Of a stretch of DNA of 64,000 nucleotides, positions 8,367 to 17,486 are shown one piece after another (position 1 is the stretch's first letter; each line of letters begins with the position of its first letter). A program made the translations under genes and the position numbers. The notes beneath the pieces were generated by a model. It ran no database searches. It was not told the origin of the DNA and saw nothing but the letters and a program-made list of their open reading frames with translations. The DNA is taken from contig CAVOXR010000015.1 in NCBI GenBank assembly GCA_963700475.1, forward strand, positions 434,001-498,000, written 5' to 3'. Source of the DNA: Prado023 sp963700475. GTDB taxonomy: Bacteria > Actinomycetota > Actinomycetes > S36-B12 > CAIYMF01.

Positions 8367-9869
8367 GTGATCCGACCGACCGGCATCCGCGTGAGCGGAG
8401 CCGCCCTGCGCCGCATGCTGGGGCTGCCGGACGGGCCGCCCGAGCACGTGACCGGCGTCACGCTGGACTCCCGACGGGTGCGCCCCGGGGACCTCTATGC
8501 GGCACTCCCCGGGTTCACCACCCACGGTGCCCGGTTCGCCGGGATGGCCCAGGCGGCCGGGGCGGCGGCCATCCTCACCGACCCGTCCGGGGCCGAGCTG
8601 ATCGGTGCCGCACACGACGTGGAGCTGCCCGTCCTCGTCGTCGACGATCCGCGCGGGGTGCTCGGTGCGGTGTCGGCGTGGGTCTACGGCGATCCCGCCG
8701 GTGCCCTGGCGACCACCGGCATCACCGGGACCAACGGCAAGACGACCGTGAGCTACCTGCTGGACGCCGCCCTGCGTGCGGGCGGGCACACCACCGGGGT
8801 GATCGGCACGGTGGCCACCCACATCGGCGATGAGGTGCTCCCGGCCACCCGGACCACACCCGAGGCCCCGGACCTGCACGCCCTGCTGGCCGTGATGCGC
8901 GAGCGCGGTGCCTCAGCAGTCACGATGGAGGTGTCCAGCCACGCGCTTGAGCTGGGCCGTGTCGACGGTGTGCACTTCGATCTCGCCGTCTTCACCAACC
9001 TGACCCAGGACCACCTGGACTTCCACGGCACCATGGAGGCCTACTACGTGGCCAAGGCGAAGCTGTTCACCGCCGACCGCGCGGCCGCAGGGCTGGTGTG
9101 CGTCGACGATGAGTGGGGCCGGCGCCTGGCCGACGGGGGGGCCATCCCGGTCACGACGTACGCACTGGGCGCCCCGGCGGACTGGACGGTCACCGATGTG
9201 GCCCACGCCGACCAGGGCACCACGACCTACATTGCTCGCGGACCAGGTGTCGAGGTGCCCGCCCGTGTGGGCCTGCCGGGGATGTTCAACGTTGCCAACG
9301 CCCTCGCCGCACTGGCTGCGGCCGTGCACCACGGCGTCGACCCATACGTTGCCGCGACGGCGATCGGCGACTGCGCGGGCGTCCCGGGGCGGATGGAACG
9401 CATCCGGGCCGGGCAGGACTTCCTCGTCCTCGTGGACTACGCCCACACCCCGGATGCTGTCGGTCGAGCCATCGCCGCGGCCCGCGAGGCCGTGACGGGC
9501 GAGGTGATCGTCGTGCTCGGCTGCGGGGGGGATCGGGACCGGGACAAGCGCCCGCTGATGGGGGAGGTCGCGGCGCGGGAGGCCGATGTCCTGGTCATCA
9601 CCGACGACAACCCGCGCGCCGAGCCGCCATCACTGATCAGGGCCGCCATCATGGAGGGCGCACGCCGGGTTCCGTCGGCGGATCGAGCCGTGGTGCACGA
9701 TGAGGGCGATCGACGCGACGCAATCATCCGCGCCGTGCGGTCGGCGGGTCCGTCGGACTGCGTGCTGCTGCTGGGCAAGGGGCACGAGCAGGGACAGGAG
9801 GCAGCAGGAGTGGTCACACCGTTCGACGACCGACTCGTGGTGCGTGAGGCACTGGAGGCGTTGGCATGA
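8367..9869 (+). CDS. murE: UDP-N-acetylmuramoyl-tripeptide synthetase MurE (meso-diaminopimelate type)
   Basis: 500 residues from GTG 8367, five bases after the ftsI stop. Mur ligase features: VTGVTLDSRRVRPGDLYAAL in the N-terminal domain, the ATP loop GTNGKTT at about 121-127, and DDNPRAE at about 412-418. DNPR is the motif of ligases that add meso-diaminopimelate rather than lysine, so the peptidoglycan is probably A1gamma type. Because of the ftsI frame error, the open frame appears to continue into ftsI from 7596; this is not a fusion. GTG 8391 is an alternative start. The end overlaps murF by 4 bases. Confidence 0.95.
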   Translation: MIRPTGIRVSGAALRRMLGLPDGPPEHVTGVTLDSRRVRPGDLYAALPGFTTHGARFAGMAQAAGAAAILTDPSGAELIGAAHDVELPVLVVDDPRGVLGAVSAWVYGDPAGALATTGITGTNGKTTVSYLLDAALRAGGHTTGVIGTVATHIGDEVLPATRTTPEAPDLHALLAVMRERGASAVTMEVSSHALELGRVDGVHFDLAVFTNLTQDHLDFHGTMEAYYVAKAKLFTADRAAAGLVCVDDEWGRRLADGGAIPVTTYALGAPADWTVTDVAHADQGTTTYIARGPGVEVPARVGLPGMFNVANALAALAAAVHHGVDPYVAATAIGDCAGVPGRMERIRAGQDFLVLVDYAHTPDAVGRAIAAAREAVTGEVIVVLGCGGDRDRDKRPLMGEVAAREADVLVITDDNPRAEPPSLIRAAIMEGARRVPSADRAVVHDEGDRRDAIIRAVRSAGPSDCVLLLGKGHEQGQEAAGVVTPFDDRLVVREALEALA

Positions 9870-11251
9870 TCCGGATGGATATCGCCGCCGTGGCCGAGGT
9901 CCTCGGCGGGACCCTGGTCGACTGCCCGGATCCCGCCGTCCCCGTGACCGGCGCGGTCGCCGACTCGCGGGCCGCAGGCCCCGGTGACCTCTACGTGGCG
10001 ATCGTGGGGGAGCGCGTCGACGGCCACGACTTCTCCGATGCTGCGCACGCAGCCGGCGCCGTGGTCACCCTCGGCTCCCGGCCCACCGGCCAGCCGACCA
10101 TCGTCGTCCCCGGCGACCCCGTCGATGCCCTGGGCCGGCTCGCCAGCCACACCCTCGACCGACTGCCCGCCGCTCGCGTCGTGGCGATCACCGGGTCGTC
10201 GGGCAAGACCACGACGAAGGACCTCATCGCCACCCTCCTTGAGGACGTGGGACCCACGGTTGCGCCGTCGGGGTCGTTCAACACCGAGGTGGGGCTGCCA
10301 CTCACGATCCTGCGTGCGACGGAGGACACGCGCTTCCTGGTGCTCGAGATGGGTGCTCGGGGGATCGGTCACGTGGCCGCCCTCTGCCGGATCGCCCCTC
10401 CGGACGTCAGCGTCGTCCTCAACGTCGGCTCAGCCCACCTCGGGGAGTTCGGCAGCCGCGAGGCGATCGGGCAGGCCAAGGGCGAGATCATCGAGGCCCT
10501 CGATGCCGACGGGCTGGCCGTCCTCAATGCCGACGACCCGATCGTGGCCGGCATGGTGGCGCGCTCCGTGGCCCCGATCGTCACCTTCGGGTCCAGCCCC
10601 AACGCAGACGTCCGCGCCGTGGGGCTCACCCTCGATCCCTCTGCCCGGGCCACGTTCACGCTGCACACGCCGTCCGGCGACGCCGAGGTGCAGATGGCCA
10701 TGGTCGGCGAGCACATGGCCGCCAACGCCTGCGCCGCTGCCGCTGTCGCCCTGCACTTCGGGATGACCCCGGCCCGTGCCGCCGAGCTGCTTGCCAACGC
10801 CCAGCCACGCAGCCGGTGGCGCATGGAGATCACGACGACGGCGTCCGGCGTCACCGTCGTCAACGACGCCTACAACGCCAATCCCGAGTCCATGCGGGCA
10901 GCCCTGCGCTCGCTTGCGGCCATGCGCGGGAAGGGCCGCACCATCGCGGTCCTCGGCGAGATGCGCGAGCTGGGCGCCGACAGCATCGCCGAGCACGACG
11001 AGGTGGGCCGCCTGGCAGTGCGGCTGGACATCTCCAAGACGATCGCAGTCGGGCAGGGGGCGCGCGCCCTCTACCTCGGGGCAGCCCAGGAGGGCTCCTG
11101 GAACGAGGAGGCCGTGTTCGTCGCCGATGTCGACGCGGCCATCGAGCTGCTGCGCGGCCTGGTCCAACCCGGTGATGTCGTGCTCGTCAAGGCGTCCCGA
11201 TCGATCGGCCTCGAGGCCGTGGCCGACGCGCTCCTGGAGGACCCCACATGA
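9866..11251 (+). CDS. murF: UDP-N-acetylmuramoyl-tripeptide:D-Ala-D-Ala ligase MurF
   Basis: 461 residues. The Mur ligase ATP loop GSSGKTTTK lies at about 108-116, with VLEMGARGIGHVA and NDAYNANPESMRAAL, which is diagnostic for MurF. It adds D-Ala-D-Ala to UDP-MurNAc-tripeptide in the cytoplasm, completing the pentapeptide precursor. The ATG overlaps the murE stop and the TGA overlaps the mraY start, both by 4 bases, so translation through this part of the dcw cluster is likely coupled. Length and motifs are normal. Confidence 0.96.
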   Translation: MIRMDIAAVAEVLGGTLVDCPDPAVPVTGAVADSRAAGPGDLYVAIVGERVDGHDFSDAAHAAGAVVTLGSRPTGQPTIVVPGDPVDALGRLASHTLDRLPAARVVAITGSSGKTTTKDLIATLLEDVGPTVAPSGSFNTEVGLPLTILRATEDTRFLVLEMGARGIGHVAALCRIAPPDVSVVLNVGSAHLGEFGSREAIGQAKGEIIEALDADGLAVLNADDPIVAGMVARSVAPIVTFGSSPNADVRAVGLTLDPSARATFTLHTPSGDAEVQMAMVGEHMAANACAAAAVALHFGMTPARAAELLANAQPRSRWRMEITTTASGVTVVNDAYNANPESMRAALRSLAAMRGKGRTIAVLGEMRELGADSIAEHDEVGRLAVRLDISKTIAVGQGARALYLGAAQEGSWNEEAVFVADVDAAIELLRGLVQPGDVVLVKASRSIGLEAVADALLEDPT

Positions 11252-12312
11252 TCCTGATCGTCCTGAGCGGAATGATCTCGCTCGGCCTGGCGCTGTTCTG
11301 CACCCCGCTGCTCATCAAGGTCCTCAGCCGGCGCAACCTGGCCCAGTCGATCCGCGAGTCCGGCGACGGGATCGTGTACCCCGAGCACAGCGGCAAGCGG
11401 GGGACCCCCTCCATGGGTGGCCTGGCGATTGTCGCGGCGGTTGTCCTGGGCTACGGCGGGGCTCACCTGCTCCGCTGGACGTGGCCCACGACCTCGGGGC
11501 TGCTCGCCCTGTACCTGATGGGTGGCCTGGCGATCGTGGGGTTCGCTGACGACTACCTCAAGGTGTTCAAGTCGCGCAGCGGCGGGATCCGGGCCAGGAC
11601 CAAGCTGCTCGGGCAGGCGGCCGTCGCGCTGAGCTTCGCCTACATGGCCACGAAGTTCCCCGATGACAAAGGGATCACCCCGGCCACGGCAGCGATCTCC
11701 GCAGTCCGCGACCTCCCGTGGGTCCTGCCCCTGGGCCTGGCCATGCTGTGGATCTGGTTCCTGGTCACCGCGATCACCAATGGCGTCAACCTCACCGACG
11801 GGCTCGACGGCCTGGCCGCCGGGGCCTCGGTCCTCACGTTCGGCGGCTTCACCCTGATCGGCGTGTGGCAGTACGGCCAGAGCTGCTCGTACCAGGTGAC
11901 CAGCGGGTGCTACTCGGTGCGCGACCCGCTGGATCTCGCGGCGTTCGCGGTGGCATGTGCCGGGGCCACCTTCGGCTTCCTCTGGTGGAACACCAGCCCC
12001 GCTCAGATCTTCATGGGCGACACCGGCAGCCTCGCCCTCGGTGGGGCGATGGCGGCCCTGGCGGTCATGACCCGCACGGAGCTGCTGTTCATCCTCCTCG
12101 GTGGCCTCTTCGTGATCATCACCCTCTCGGTCATCGCCCAGGTGGGCTCCTTCAAGCTGACGGGCAAGCGGGTGCTGCGGATGGCGCCCCTGCACCACCA
12201 CTTCGAGATGCTCGGCTGGGCGGAGATCACCATCGTCGTGCGGTTCTGGCTGATCCAGGGACTCTGCGTGGCCGCCGGGCTGGCGCTGTTCTACGCGGAA
12301 TGGGTGCGCTGA
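11248..12312 (+). CDS. mraY: Phospho-N-acetylmuramoyl-pentapeptide-transferase MraY
   Basis: 354 residues, about ten membrane helices. The family landmarks are present in order: KRGTPSMGG, GFADDYLKVFKSRSGG, NLTDGLDGLAAG, FMGDTGSLALGG and the HHHFE segment (LHHHFEM). The aspartates in these loops are the catalytic and Mg-binding residues of MraY. It transfers phospho-MurNAc-pentapeptide to undecaprenyl phosphate to make lipid I in the inner leaflet. The start overlaps murF by 4 bases and the stop shares one base with the murD ATG (TGATG). Confidence 0.96.
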   Translation: MILIVLSGMISLGLALFCTPLLIKVLSRRNLAQSIRESGDGIVYPEHSGKRGTPSMGGLAIVAAVVLGYGGAHLLRWTWPTTSGLLALYLMGGLAIVGFADDYLKVFKSRSGGIRARTKLLGQAAVALSFAYMATKFPDDKGITPATAAISAVRDLPWVLPLGLAMLWIWFLVTAITNGVNLTDGLDGLAAGASVLTFGGFTLIGVWQYGQSCSYQVTSGCYSVRDPLDLAAFAVACAGATFGFLWWNTSPAQIFMGDTGSLALGGAMAALAVMTRTELLFILLGGLFVIITLSVIAQVGSFKLTGKRVLRMAPLHHHFEMLGWAEITIVVRFWLIQGLCVAAGLALFYAEWVR

Positions 12313-13760
12313 TGGTGGACCACCTCGTCCGGGACTCCGACTGGAGCGGCGTCCATGTGGCTGTGGCCGGCATCGGCATCGCGGGGTTCGCTGCCGCCGA
12401 TGCACTGCTGTCCCTGGGCGCCCGGGTGACCGCGGTGGACGCCGGCGACGGCCCCCGGCAGCAGGAGCGCGCCCAGATCCTCGACGTCCTCGGCGCGACC
12501 ATCAGGCTGGGGGACGGCGACACCCTGCCTGACGCCGTGGACCTGCTCGTCGTCTCCCCGGGGCTCTCCCCGTTGTCGCCGATCATCGCGGCGGCCCAGG
12601 AGGCGGGGGTGCCGGTCTGGGGCGAGCTGGAGCTCGCGTGGCGACTGCGCCCGACCCAGGGAGCCGCCCCCTGGCTGGTCGTCACCGGCACCAACGGCAA
12701 GACCACGACCACCCTGATGCTCGAGTCGATGCTGCGTGCGGCCGGCCTGCGGACCGTCGCGGCGGGCAACATCGGGGTCTCGATGGTCGACGTGGTGATG
12801 GCCGAGGCCACCGACGAGGGCGCCCTGGACGTCATCGCGGTCGAGGTCGGGGCCCCGCAGCTTCCGTTCCTGCACTCGATGAGCCCCCAGGCCTCGGTGT
12901 GCCTGAACATCGCCGAGGATCACGTCGACCTCTTCGGCTCGTTCGAGGCCTATGTCGCTGCCAAGGCCCGCATCTACGAGCGCACCCAGGTCGCCGCGGT
13001 CTACAACGTCGCCGACGAGGTCACGCGGCGGATGGTCGAGGACGCCGAGGTCGTTGAGGGCTGTCGGGCCATCGGCTTCACGCTGGGCGTCCCGGACATC
13101 TCCATGCTCGGCGTGGTCGAGGAGTTCCTCGTGGACCGGGCGTTCGTCCCCGATCGCCGCAAGGCCGCCCAGGAGCTGGCCACCACCGCTGATGTGCGGC
13201 CGTCGGCCCCGCACAACGTGGCCAACGCCCTCGCAGCGGCCGCGCTGGCCCGGGCGCACGGCGTCCCCGCGTCCGCCATCCGCGACGGGCTGCGCGGCTT
13301 CGAGCCCGCCGGTCACCGGATCGCCGACGTGGGCACCGTCGCCGGCGTCCGGTACGTCGATGACTCCAAGGCCACGAACTGCCACGCGGCCCAGACGTCG
13401 CTGATGGCATATGACCGGGTTGTCTGGATCGCCGGCGGCCTGGCCAAGGGCCAGCAGTTCGACGACCTCGTGCGGGCCACGGCCAGCCGCATGACCGGCG
13501 TCGTGCTGCTCGGAGCGGACCGGGGGGTCATTGCCGACGCGATCGCGCGACACGCCCCGGATCTGCCGATGGTGGAGGTGTCGCGGACCGACACTGGTGC
13601 CATGGCAGAGGTCGTGGCGCAGGCCGCGGCCATGGCAGGGCCGGGCGGCACCGTGTTGTTGGCCCCGGGGTGCGCATCGTGGGACATGTTCCGCGACTAC
13701 GCCCAACGGGGTGACATGTTCGCCGAGGCCGTGAAGTCGTTGGCGCAGGAGGGCACGTGA
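12312..13760 (+). CDS. murD: UDP-N-acetylmuramoylalanine--D-glutamate ligase MurD
   Basis: 482 residues from ATG 12312; ATG 12300 is an in-frame alternative inside mraY. The N-terminal fold is Rossmann-like (VAVAGIGIAGFAAADAL). The ATP loop GTNGKTTTT is followed by NIAEDHVDLF, PHNVANALAAAAL and YVDDSKATNCHA, which identify MurD. Odd point: the usual MurD motif SSFQL after the ATP domain is replaced here by GAPQL (VEVGAPQLPF). The enzyme adds D-glutamate to UDP-MurNAc-L-Ala. The TGA overlaps the GTG of ftsW. Confidence 0.94.
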   Translation: MVDHLVRDSDWSGVHVAVAGIGIAGFAAADALLSLGARVTAVDAGDGPRQQERAQILDVLGATIRLGDGDTLPDAVDLLVVSPGLSPLSPIIAAAQEAGVPVWGELELAWRLRPTQGAAPWLVVTGTNGKTTTTLMLESMLRAAGLRTVAAGNIGVSMVDVVMAEATDEGALDVIAVEVGAPQLPFLHSMSPQASVCLNIAEDHVDLFGSFEAYVAAKARIYERTQVAAVYNVADEVTRRMVEDAEVVEGCRAIGFTLGVPDISMLGVVEEFLVDRAFVPDRRKAAQELATTADVRPSAPHNVANALAAAALARAHGVPASAIRDGLRGFEPAGHRIADVGTVAGVRYVDDSKATNCHAAQTSLMAYDRVVWIAGGLAKGQQFDDLVRATASRMTGVVLLGADRGVIADAIARHAPDLPMVEVSRTDTGAMAEVVAQAAAMAGPGGTVLLAPGCASWDMFRDYAQRGDMFAEAVKSLAQEGT

Positions 13761-14986
13761 GCCAGACCCGATCCCCCCGGAGCTCGTCCGAGGAGCGCAT
13801 CGAGGACGGGCTGAACGAGCCCGGGTGGCGCGACCGGCTCAACCAGCACCCGATGGCCCCGTACTACCTGATCCTCGGCGCGGCCATGCTCCTGCTCGTC
13901 CTGGGCCTGGTGATGGTGCTCAGCTCCTCAGGGGTCGAGTCCTACGAGATCTACGACTCCGCCTTCACCCTGTTCAGCCGCCAGGCGGTGTTCGCGGTGA
14001 TCGGCGTGATCGCGATGCTGATGATCTCCAGGCTGCCGATCCCCGTCTTCCGGCGCTTCGCCCTGGCCCTGCTGGTGCTGAGCATCGGGATGCTGCTGCT
14101 GACCTTCGTTCCCGGCATCGGCGTGGGTGTGCACGGCCAGCGCAACTGGATCCGTCTGGTCGGGCCCTTCCGTCTCCAGCCCTCGGAGTTCGCCAAGCTC
14201 GGGCTGATCCTGTGGGCCGCGGACCTCTTCGCCCGCCGCGAGGCGTACCTGCACCAGTGGCGTGCGCTGCTGGTGCCGTTCATGCCGATGGTGGCGGTGG
14301 TCGTGGGGCTGGTCGTCCTCGAGGGTGACCTGGGCACCGCGATCGTGCTGTCCATCATCGTCGCCGGGCTGCTGTTCGTCGTCGGTGCCCCGATGCGGAT
14401 CTTCGTGGCGTTCGGCGCCGTGGGCCTGGCGGGCATCGCGATGCTCTCGCTGACCGCGGGCTACCGCATGCGGCGCTTCACTGCGTGGCTGCACCCCGAG
14501 GCGGACCTCGACGGCGCCGGATGGCAGCTCACCCAGGGCAAGGTCGCCCTGGGCACCGGCGGGTGGTGGGGTGTCGGGCTGGGCGGCAGCCGGGAGAAGT
14601 GGGGAGCCCTGCCCGAGGCCCACACCGACTTCATCTTCCCGGTCATCGGCGAGGAGCTCGGACTCTTCGGGGCGCTGACCGTGCTGGGCCTGTTCGCCGC
14701 GATCACCATCTTCGCCCTGCGCATGGCCATCCGGACCAGCGACTCGTTCGTGCGGATCACCTGCGTGGGAATCGTCGCCTGGATCGTCGGCCAGGCCCTG
14801 ATCAACCTGGGCGCCGTCCTCCAGCTGCTCCCGATCACCGGTGTCCCGCTGCCGTTCATCTCCTACGGCGGGTCGTCGCTGCTGCCCTCCTTGATGGCCA
14901 TCGGCGTGCTGCTGGCCTTCGCGCGCCAGGAGGCCGTCCGCGCCGGGGCCCGGACCCGACGACGCGCCGCGGCCGTGGAGGTCTGA
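13757..14986 (+). CDS. ftsW: Septal peptidoglycan glycosyltransferase FtsW
   Basis: 409 residues, a SEDS family polytopic membrane protein. A soluble N terminus of about 33 residues precedes the helices. Conserved segments are QRNWIRLVGPFRLQPSEFAKL, EGDLGTAIVL, EAHTDFIFPVIGEELG and, near the end, PLPFISYGGSSLLPSL. Its place between murD and murG favours FtsW over RodA. It polymerises lipid II at the septum together with FtsI. The GTG start overlaps the murD stop. Confidence 0.94.
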   Translation: MSQTRSPRSSSEERIEDGLNEPGWRDRLNQHPMAPYYLILGAAMLLLVLGLVMVLSSSGVESYEIYDSAFTLFSRQAVFAVIGVIAMLMISRLPIPVFRRFALALLVLSIGMLLLTFVPGIGVGVHGQRNWIRLVGPFRLQPSEFAKLGLILWAADLFARREAYLHQWRALLVPFMPMVAVVVGLVVLEGDLGTAIVLSIIVAGLLFVVGAPMRIFVAFGAVGLAGIAMLSLTAGYRMRRFTAWLHPEADLDGAGWQLTQGKVALGTGGWWGVGLGGSREKWGALPEAHTDFIFPVIGEELGLFGALTVLGLFAAITIFALRMAIRTSDSFVRITCVGIVAWIVGQALINLGAVLQLLPITGVPLPFISYGGSSLLPSLMAIGVLLAFARQEAVRAGARTRRRAAAVEV

Positions 14987-14988
14987 GG

Positions 14989-16080
14989 GTGCACGTCGTG
15001 CTGGCCGGAGGTGGCACCGCGGGGCACATCGAACCCGCCCTGAACCTCGCCGACGCCCTGCGCCGTCGCGATCCCGAGATCGGCATCACCGCCCTGGGCA
15101 CCGAGAAGGGCCTCGAGGGGCGCCTTGTGCCGGCCCGCGGCTATGAGCTTCGGATGATCCCCGCCGTCCCCCTGCCCCGCAGGCCGTCGGGGGACCTCGT
15201 GACGCTCCCCGGTCGGGTCCGTGACGCACTGCGTCAGACCGAGGAGATCCTGGCCGACGTCCGCGCCGATGTCGTGGTCGGCTTCGGTGGGTACGTCGCG
15301 CTGCCGGCCTACCTCGCTGCCCGTCGGACGAGGACACCACTGGTCATCCACGAGGCCAACGCCCGCCCCGGACTGGCCAACCGTGTGGGCGCGCGCTTCA
15401 CCTCGCACGTCGCCGAGGCGGTGGCCGGCTCGCTGCCCGGCGCGCAGCGCATCGGCATCCCTCTGCGCCGGACGATCTCGACCCTGGACCGAGCCGCTGA
15501 GCGCGCCGAGGCGCGGGCAGCCCTGGGCCTCGCCCCCGAGGGCCTCGTCCTGCTCGTGTTCGGTGGCTCCCAGGGCGCGCAGCGGATCAACGCGGCGGTG
15601 TCCCAGGCCCTGCCCGGGCTGCTGGATCTCGGCGTCCAGGTGCTGCACTCCGTCGGGCAGGCCAACATCGACGCCGTCACCGACTCGGGCCCCGGGTACC
15701 ACCCCGTGGCCTACCTGGACCGGATGGACCTGGCCTACGCGGCCGCCGACCTCGTGGTCAGCCGCAGCGGTGCGCTGACCTGCGCCGAGCTCGCCGCCGT
15801 GGGCCTGCCTGCCATCTACGTGCCCTTCCCGATCGGGAACGGCGAGCAGCGGCTCAACGCCCTCCCCGTGGTCAACGCCGGTGGCGGACTGCTCGTGGCC
15901 GACGAGGACCTCGACGGCGACACCCTGCTGGCCGACGTCCGGGCCCTGGTGGCCGACCCCGAGCGGATCGAGCGCATGGGTGCCCGAGCAGCCGCCCACG
16001 GCATCCGCGACGCCGACGAGAAGCTCGCCGACATGGTGATCGACGCAGCCGGCCGACCAGCCGGGCGCAGGGCGAGGTGA
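14989..16080 (+). CDS. murG: UDP-GlcNAc:lipid I N-acetylglucosaminyltransferase MurG
   Basis: 363 residues from GTG 14989, with GGAGG seven bases upstream inside the ftsW end. The N-terminal glycine loop GGGTAGHIEPALNLADAL, VVGFGGYVALPAYLAA, HEANARPGLANR and LVFGGSQGAQRIN are all MurG hallmarks. The donor site includes SGALTCAELAAVGLP and PFPIGNGEQRLNA. MurG is a peripheral membrane enzyme that makes lipid II. The frame is open further upstream, but that portion is a shadow of ftsW. Confidence 0.95.
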   Translation: MHVVLAGGGTAGHIEPALNLADALRRRDPEIGITALGTEKGLEGRLVPARGYELRMIPAVPLPRRPSGDLVTLPGRVRDALRQTEEILADVRADVVVGFGGYVALPAYLAARRTRTPLVIHEANARPGLANRVGARFTSHVAEAVAGSLPGAQRIGIPLRRTISTLDRAAERAEARAALGLAPEGLVLLVFGGSQGAQRINAAVSQALPGLLDLGVQVLHSVGQANIDAVTDSGPGYHPVAYLDRMDLAYAAADLVVSRSGALTCAELAAVGLPAIYVPFPIGNGEQRLNALPVVNAGGGLLVADEDLDGDTLLADVRALVADPERIERMGARAAAHGIRDADEKLADMVIDAAGRPAGRRAR

Positions 16081-17486
16081 GCGGGATGGTGGACCTGACC
16101 GGCCACGTGCACATCGTGGGCATCGGGGGAGCCGGCATGTCCGGGATCGCCCGGATCCTCGTGGCCCGGGGGGCGGTGGTGTCCGGCAGCGATGCCAAGG
16201 AGTCCCGGCGACTCGTGGCGCTGCGAGCCCTGGGCATCGACGCGCGGGTCGGCCATGACGCCGCCAACGTCGAGGGTGCCGACGTCGTGGTGATCTCGAC
16301 GGCCATCCGGGCGAGCAACCCCGAGGTCGTCGGAGCCCAGGAGCGCGGAATCCCAGTGGTGTCCCGGGCGGACGCCCTGGCCGCGGTGATGGCCGGGTTC
16401 CGGGGAGTGGCCGTGGCTGGCACGCATGGCAAGACCACCACGACCTCGATGCTCACCATCGCCGCCCAGCACTGCGGGGTCGACCCCTCGTTCGCGATCG
16501 GCAGCGAGCTCAACGACTCCGGGGCCAACGCCCACCAGGGCGCCGGCGACCTGTTCATCGTGGAGGCTGACGAGTCCGACGGATCGTTCCTGAAGCTTCC
16601 TGCGGTGGCGGGGATCGTGACCAACGTCGAGGCCGACCATCTCGACCACTGGGGGACTTTCGACGCGATCGAGGCCGGCTTCGTCGAGTTCGCGACCGGG
16701 ATCGCCGCTGCCGGCGGCTTCGTGGTCGCCTGTGCCGACGACCCCGGCGCCGCGCGCATGGCCAGCCGGGCACGCGAGCTGGGCGTCGACGTGCGCACCT
16801 ACGGGCTGGACCCCGGTGCCGACTACGTGCTCTCCGAGGTCGTGACCTCAGCCACCGGGTCGGGGGCCGCGGTGTCGCGCGACGGCGAGATGCTCGGTCG
16901 GCTCAGCCTCCAGGTGCACGGCACCCACAACGTCCTGAACGCTGCGGCAGCACTGGTGGCCGGCCTCGGCATCGGGCTCCCGGCAGCGGAGGTGTTCGAG
17001 GGGCTTTCGCTGTTCAGCGGGACCCGGCGGCGGTTCGACTTCAAGGGGGAAGTGGCCGGTATCCGCGTGTTCGACGACTACGCCCACCACCCCACCGAGA
17101 TCGCTGCCACCCTGCGCGCCGCACGGGAGGTGGTCGGGGAGGGCAACCTCGTTGTCGCCTTCCAGGCCCACCACTACTACCGCACGGCCATGTTCGTCGA
17201 CGAGTTCGGTGAGGCCCTCGGGCTGGCCGACCAGGTCGTCGTCCTCGAGGTGTACGCCCCGGGGGAGGACCCGATCCCGGGCGCCAGCGGTCAGTCGATG
17301 GCCAGCCATGTCCCGCTGCCCGCCGACCAGGTCGTCTTCGAGCCCTCGTGGTCGGCCGTCGCGGGGCAGCTCGCTGATCGAGCCCAGCCCGGGGACATCG
17401 TGATGACCCTCGGGGCCGGGGACATCGTCCTGCTCGGCCCTGAAGTACTCGACCTGCTCGCCCGACGCCATGGAGTGCAGACATGA
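16077..17486 (+). CDS. murC: UDP-N-acetylmuramate--L-alanine ligase MurC
   Basis: 469 residues. The N-terminal domain has HIVGIGGAGMSGIA, and the ATP loop is AGTHGKTTTTSM. Further motifs are IVEADESDGSF, GTHNVLNAAAALV and DDYAHHPTEIAATL, all diagnostic of MurC. It adds L-alanine to UDP-MurNAc. The GTG start overlaps the murG stop, with ATG 16086 as an alternative. murB does not follow in this cluster and must be elsewhere. Confidence 0.95.
   Translation: MSGMVDLTGHVHIVGIGGAGMSGIARILVARGAVVSGSDAKESRRLVALRALGIDARVGHDAANVEGADVVVISTAIRASNPEVVGAQERGIPVVSRADALAAVMAGFRGVAVAGTHGKTTTTSMLTIAAQHCGVDPSFAIGSELNDSGANAHQGAGDLFIVEADESDGSFLKLPAVAGIVTNVEADHLDHWGTFDAIEAGFVEFATGIAAAGGFVVACADDPGAARMASRARELGVDVRTYGLDPGADYVLSEVVTSATGSGAAVSRDGEMLGRLSLQVHGTHNVLNAAAALVAGLGIGLPAAEVFEGLSLFSGTRRRFDFKGEVAGIRVFDDYAHHPTEIAATLRAAREVVGEGNLVVAFQAHHYYRTAMFVDEFGEALGLADQVVVLEVYAPGEDPIPGASGQSMASHVPLPADQVVFEPSWSAVAGQLADRAQPGDIVMTLGAGDIVLLGPEVLDLLARRHGVQT

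Noticed and set aside
7596..9869. A continuous 757-codon frame joining an FtsI fragment to MurE
   Set aside because: It arises only because of the frame errors in ftsI. The stop of ftsI at 8359-8361 and the start of murE at 8367 are both recognisable.
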